From: Cyathus striatus
Taxonomy: Eukaryota > Basidiomycota > Agaricomycetes > Agaricales > Nidulariaceae
Assembly (NCBI GenBank): GCA_025738555.1
Contig: JAOVFP010000006.1
Coordinates: 868,001 to 932,000 of the forward strand
DNA length: 64,000 nucleotides
Direction of reading: 5' to 3'
Part shown: piece after piece, positions 58,851 to 64,000 of the stretch
Layout: the number at the start of each line of letters is the position of its first letter
How positions within the stretch are numbered: the first letter of the stretch is position 1
The notes under the pieces: generated by a model
What the model was told of the DNA's origin: nothing
The model's database searches: none
The model's input: the letters and a program-made list of their open reading frames with translations, nothing else
Position numbers and translations under genes: made by a program

Positions 58851-60740
58851 CAGGTGGAATCTATATGGAGTCTATTTTACACCAATAACTCATACTCGGA
58901 ATGGTCAACTACATCAACAGAAACCTTGCTTGCAATAAAAAAATAACATAAAACAATAATAAAGGAAGAAAAAAAAACCCCTGATAAAAGAAATAATAAA
59001 AGTAGTGGTGGAACAACTAAGGTTAATAAGCGGTGCAGTGATGTCTGGTTAATTGTAGAGGTACAGGAGGGTCTAGCTTATGTAGGACATTTAGTTCATG
59101 AGGGGTGATTTTATTACATGGAGGAGGAAGTAAAGTATGGATTTCAAGTAAATGTGCAGAGTATGAAGTATGAGCAGGGTTACTAGCATCTGCAGGAAGT
59201 GGTGTAGAGCAGGTGTTCGGCCTGCACTATGGAACGTATGATTCTACAAGTCCTGCGAACACGTTCAGTCATGTGACGTGTTCACGTCATCAAGCTTGAA
59301 ACAGCACGTCTATGCTATCGTCTCTGCCACCTCAACACGCTCCCTGACGCTCTCCGCCTCCACCCCCTTCGCCACAATGCTAACCATATATTCAACACCA
59401 AGACCACCACAAGAATGGTTGTAACACAGACTCAAGTAACCAAGAGACCGCTCAACAGCGGCACCTCAAAGTCTAATCATCTCCATATCGACATCTCAAT
59501 ATATTCTCTTTCTCCCTTATCTTTTAATTCAATTTCTACATTCTATTCCAAACAAACTCGTGTTTCGGCTCCTGGAAACAATTATTCAATTCCTATCTTA
59601 TCCTTGGCCTTACTTACACTCTTTTCGCTCTTTTAGGTATATTTCTATCTCTTTTACTATATAAACTGTATATGTTGGTATCGAGCAATCCAGTGAAGTT
59701 CACCCCCTTGAGCTCTCGTCTTAAGCGTCCCAAATTGTTCTCTGTCGCTGTCTGTAACGTACTGCACTGCTATATTCGTCCAAACTCGTCGAAGAAACTT
59801 CGTTCACTCAATTTTCATCCCAGAACTTCAACTCGAAGTTCTCATCTGTTTCGTTCGTATTCGTCACTGATTATTGTGTTTTATTACCTTAGAACCTTAA
59901 TGCTGGATGGACGTGCCAGTGACTCGCATTTCTTTGCGTAGGAACCTTCAACCTCGAGTTTCCCTCTTCAGTGGGCAATAAGTGAGTTCAAAAACAAGCT
60001 CGACAGTTGCATTAAGTAAGCAGTTTCAATATAAGTTTGGTCAGATAAGATAACCATGTGTATCATACGCAGGAGGTCGAATGATTCGATGAGTGTTTGA
60101 CAAAAGAGATAGTGAGCTTGACAGAGCCTTGTTGTTAACCAGCCAAAAGGGAATAGTAGACCAATCTATGTGAATCCATTAAGAGTGGGTAAGGGTGGTA
60201 GGATCAGGGGGCAGGGTGGAGAGAGAAGGAGGCAAGGGGGGTGGTCGGAGTGAGGGGCTACAGACCTCAGCAACACAATGATTGCATTATGTTAGGGGAG
60301 GGGCCGGAGAGAGAACGAGCTGCAGACCTCAGTAACACTTGCGCTTATGGGAGAAGGCAACAGAGAGAGGAGGAGGAGCAATGTACGCAACTCCCACAAA
60401 TGATTGCATTGACAAGGGGTGCAGATGGAGGGAAGAAGAGCGCGAAGGCAGGCTCCAAAAACAATTACATTAATTAGGCAAGGGGATGGTCAGGAGAGGA
60501 GCCGCAGGCCCCACCAGCCTTCCCAGAGAGGAGTAGTGGGACTGCGACACATTTCCCAACTCTTCAAATAGTTTCCCATCCACAATTTTACCAGGCCAAT
60601 CCACAAGGAGACAGGAAACAGATATCTCGACAAGAGAACTGCAAAAGAAAGGCTGATCGAACCAATGAAATCAGGCCACTGTCAATTATCAACAATGAGA
60701 AGATTGAAAGGAAACATCGGTTTATGGCAACAGAAAAGAG
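58851..60740. other. Intergenic; GC-richer patch without a recognised gene
   Basis: 59210-60110 contains many CG dinucleotides again and short open stretches (for example 59672-59941) without family resemblance. 60230-60480 is purine-rich (GGAGAGAG-type). Confidence 0.4.
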
Positions 60741-60747
60741 GAAAAAT

Positions 60748-60770
60748 GAGAGAGAGAGAGAGAGAGAGAG
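60748..60770. repeat. (GA)n microsatellite
   Basis: About 11 uninterrupted GA dinucleotides, followed by TGTGTGC. Confidence 0.9.
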
Positions 60771-60924
60771 TGTGTGCAAGAGCAAGAGCAAGAGACTCAG
60801 ACAGGGAGTAAGAGAAGAGAGAAAGAGAGGCGCAAACGTGACTGTGAGAGAATGCACGTGAATGACGAAAAGTGCAACCCATTTTCACCTGGGAGATACC
60901 TTGGCAAGCAAGGTAATAAATTTA

Positions 60925-61215
60925 ATTGATAGTCAGATGATAGTCAGGTGAAATTGTATCAATCAACTTTCAGATTAGTATCTGATACCAGATTGAATAA
61001 GAGTAAGCTAATAGTAAGGTGAGAGTAAGGTGAGACTAGCAATATTCTAATTTTGTACATAATTATAATCTGACTATCAACTGACTCTCACCTGACTCTC
61101 AAAACTCTCATCTGACTCTCACCTGACTCTCAACTAAGTCTCATCTTACTATCAATCTACTCTCTGATACTATCAACTGACTCTCAACTGACTCTCTGAT
61201 AGTCAATTGAAACAT
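60925..61215. repeat. ACTGACTCTCA-type short repeats (block 2)
   Basis: Inverted and direct copies of GACTCTCA and GATAGTCA, as in 57991-58265. Followed by a TATAAATAG box at 61258-61266 and a CT-rich stretch, so the block may sit in the U3 part of an LTR or upstream of a promoter. Confidence 0.65.
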
Positions 61216-61666
61216 GTGGCTAAGTGTATTGACCTTGAACAGACCATGCTTCTTTTGTATAAATAGCTCATGTATTCCAATCAAGCTTCTTCAGCTTGAT
61301 CTAAGTTTAGCTATCATCCAATATAGCTAGTCTCTCCTCTCTACCTCCACTTGCCTAGAACACTACTACTTCTTTTGCTTCTCAAGTGCTTATGTGAGAA
61401 TGCTGTCAAGTCCATTAGTGTGCAACTCCACATTGTAACTGTTTAGATTTCAACTTTGTCATATGACTTACAAGTGTAGTGACAAGTCATATGATTAGAA
61501 TATCACAAGATCAGACATCATGAGACCAGCTTGGATTGTAACAAAAGATCAAGCTGATTAAACTGGCAATGATTACTCAATCAATTTGCCTCACTGATAC
61601 ACAGGCTATTTTATTGTAACGTACCATTTAAATTTCACGTTCCTCATTAATGGAACTTCAGGCTGA

Positions 61667-62640
61667 GTGTGTCAGAGTGGGCACACAAGAGGGGGAGCTG
61701 AGATCCCAGTGGACTCCTAAAAATAAACAAGGGATAAAAATAATGACATAAAACTAAAAAACATATTACTCCGCCTCAGTCTTGAACTTAAAGCTCTTAA
61801 TAAATACCTACCTTTTCATTTCTATTTTACTTTACGATACAATAGCTTGGGTTGAAGTAATAAAACCCTTTACAAAGAGACTGAAAGAACTTAGTACATC
61901 AATGAAAAAGCCAGAATATGATGACTTGCCAGTACACCTATAATAACGGACTATTTGATGATAAAGGCATGTATGATTGAGTGAGTACTGCTTTTGTAAA
62001 CAGAACGAGAGAAAGACTAGAACAAGTGCAGTGATGAAGCGTTGTCAAAGAGAAGCGGAGATGCATCATGCATCAATGCCATGGTTTCCGAATTAGGAAG
62101 GTGCTGATGGAAGCGCCTGTGTGTGCATGCACTATTGCAATAATGCAATAGATAAGGACCATGTGAGTGCTGTATGATTGGCTGCATATGCATGGGCCGA
62201 TGCTCTGTGCTGATTCACCATGGACCTAGAATAAAGATGCCATATGGTTAGAAAATCCTGTAGATAGAGAACTGTAAATAAGCACATGAGTAATTGTATA
62301 TAGAGGAGCGAGGGGGGAAGAAAAAGGCAGGAACTGCATGGGCATTCTTCCCCCCCACAGACAGGGCGGTGTATCAGACAGAACAGTACAGAACTAGAAT
62401 ATAATTTTGATGTACTGATTTGAAACTGAACTTGTTTTGAATTAACATCTGAACCGCTGATCATTAAATTGTCAAAGTCCTGCTGTGTATTAAAAATAGA
62501 CTGATCATATTTTATATTTGGTTTGACTTTGAATAGAATTGAAATCTTGTGCCCTTGAACTTATAAAATCTTTGTGCACGGGAAACTTAGAATATAAAAT
62601 TGCTGGAATAAGTAAAACTATTCTAAGTATAAATAAAGTA
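61667..62640 (+). repeat. Possible LTR / leader of the terminal gypsy element
   Basis: Upstream of the Gag at 62683. TGTGTCAGAGTGGGCACACAAG starts a stretch with a purine-rich tract (AAGAGGGGGAGCTGAGATCC) and CCCCCC/GGGGGG-rich leader features near 62305-62360. The partner LTR lies outside the window, so ends cannot be tested. Confidence 0.35.
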
Positions 62641-62682
62641 TTTTAAACTCGCACGCTAAGTACATCATCACCAACCACCAAT

Positions 62683-64000
62683 ATGTCTTGCAGAGAATCA
62701 GACCCAGGAACTGATTCATCCCATGAAGAAGAATATACTGTTGGAAGACCCTTACAAGAAACTGAATTACCCAGAAGCCCAGGCACCCCACCACCCAATA
62801 CACTATTACCTTCTACTTCACCAATCTTCAAAAGCCTCATCTTCCCTGCATTCAATGAACCATTCAGTGCCATATTCAGAATCTTCCCTTTTCATTTAGA
62901 AGAAAGCAAACCACTCAATGTACCCTGAGAATCACCAGAAGATCTCATCAGCAACCCCAGACAACCACAAACACCACTCTTTCAAAACAGATTAGAATGA
63001 GCAGCACTGTTTATATGCCAAAGAAATAGAACCATATTTACAAACACCAATGGAAAGACTGAAGCCAAGTTCAAAACCCCATCTCCCTTCTCTGGAGACC
63101 AAACCCAATTCCAGAGTTGGATTCAAGATGTTGAACTCTATATTTTAGGAAATAATATTACAGAAGACAAACTCAAAATACTCCTCATATTATCTTACAT
63201 GAACAGAGGATCTGCTGGAGCATGGAAAAGTACTGCATTCAATACCTACACCAAGACAGGAGGATCATTCCCCACTTGGGCAACATTCAAGAAAGAACTA
63301 ACAGAAGCCTTTCAAGAAGGAGACTCTGCTGACATTGCACACAGACAACTTGAACTTGTTCAAGGAAATAGCACTGTGGAGAATTACACAGTAATATTTG
63401 AGACCCTTTGGCCCAAAATAGGCCTTGAAGCAGAATTTGAAAAGATCTGCAAATACAAGAAAGGATTGAACCAACCCCTTAGAGAGAAAATTGAAACCCA
63501 GAAAGAAGTACCCACCACTTATACTGCCTATAAAGAAGCAGCCATCAAATTTGACTGAAATTATCTCAGATTCAAAGAAACAGAAGCTGCTGGAAATGCT
63601 CAAAAGATCTTCCTGATCAAGTTTGCCACCAAACTCACTCCCTTCACCCAATACCTCAGAACCTGACCCTCTTCTGGTCAATACATGGACTCTTACCACC
63701 CTTCCATATCCAACCAAATAGATACCCACCTCAATGCAATCAATAAACCTCTCTCCCAAGCAGAGATGAATTGCCTCAGGAGTAAAGGGAAATGCTTCCA
63801 CTGCAAGAAGACTGGTCATATCTCTCATGACTGCCTTCTCAAGAAGGGAAGATTTGCCTGAAACCCTGAATTCAATTGAAACTCTGGAAATTGCCACAAA
63901 ATCTCAGTCAGAGCTACTTATGAAGAAATCAGAGATATCTATTGATCCCTTAGCAGGGAAGATTAGAATGAAGTTGCCAAATTGGCAAATGAACAGAGTT
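62683..64000 (+). pseudogene. Ty3/gypsy Gag, decayed by TGA stops; cut by the right edge
   Basis: A single frame from the ATG at 62683 (MSCRESDPGTDSSHEEEYTV) through FSGDQTQFQSWIQDVELYIL, MNRGSAGAWKSTAFNTYTK, FKKELTEAFQEGDSADIAHR and FETLWPKIGLEAEFEKICKYK (retrotransposon gag domain), then the knuckle CFHCKKTGHISHDC near 63793-63834. In-frame stops are TGA codons (62926, 62998, 63556, about 63664, 63859 and 63877), several where Arg would fit. It forms the capsid of the element RNA-protein particle; this copy is dead. Pol presumably follows beyond 64000. Confidence 0.85.

Overview
The window looks like an Agaricomycete (mushroom-forming basidiomycete) nuclear genome. Introns are short (about 50-60 nt) with GT-AG ends and CTRAY-like branch sites, the secreted proteins are of fungal type, and much of the sequence is nested LTR retrotransposons and DNA-transposon relics. 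It is eukaryotic throughout: I see no operons, Shine-Dalgarno sites or CRISPR arrays.

Layout. 1-1769 (-): 5' part of a peroxisomal acyl-CoA oxidase gene running off the left edge. 2376-5641: divergent pair of small secreted RlpA-like (double-psi beta-barrel) genes. 5740-8200: degenerate tandem array of about 210-bp units with tRNA-like B-box motifs. 8786-14103: module A, an intact GH79 beta-glucuronidase-type gene followed by a broken P-loop GTPase gene. 14104-38560: a transposon nest separating modules A and B. It holds a Tc1-type transposase gene split by a Ty1/copia element (itself carrying a hAT-type MITE and a 1.4-kb foldback palindrome), two inverted 906-bp TA-MITEs (one split by a chromodomain Ty3/gypsy element), a solo gypsy LTR, and a CAGTTTGCG-ended TIR element. 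38713-43960: module B, a broken GH79 copy and a largely open GTPase copy. 45430-46500: a heavily decayed third GH79 copy. 48052 to about 53261: a third, diverged GTPase gene. 53.3-62.6 kb: AT-rich, CpG-depleted sequence with decayed LTRs, foldback repeats and microsatellites. 62683-64000: a decayed gypsy Gag cut by the right edge.

The standout feature is inside the third GTPase gene. Between about 49.5 and 52.8 kb lie 57 consecutive three-nucleotide exon candidates. Each is bounded by AG on the left and GTAAGT (rarely GTGAGT, GTAAGC or GCAAGT) on the right. Most are separated by near-identical introns of about 53 nt that each carry a donor, a CTGAT branch site and a TTTAG acceptor. Read in the only open phase, the 57 codons contain no stop and run in frame into a 14-codon downstream exon. 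What looks like a minisatellite is therefore best read as one-codon exons alternating with cloned mini-introns.

A second theme is cytosine-methylation decay. The stops in the gypsy pol and the terminal Gag are TGA codons that fit CGA to TGA change, the gypsy protease Asp to Asn change fits CGAT to CAAT, the copia LTR differences I noted are transitions, and about 51.5-58.4 kb appears to lack CG dinucleotides. Coordinates of exon-intron genes cover the whole locus, and splice sites are inferred by eye.
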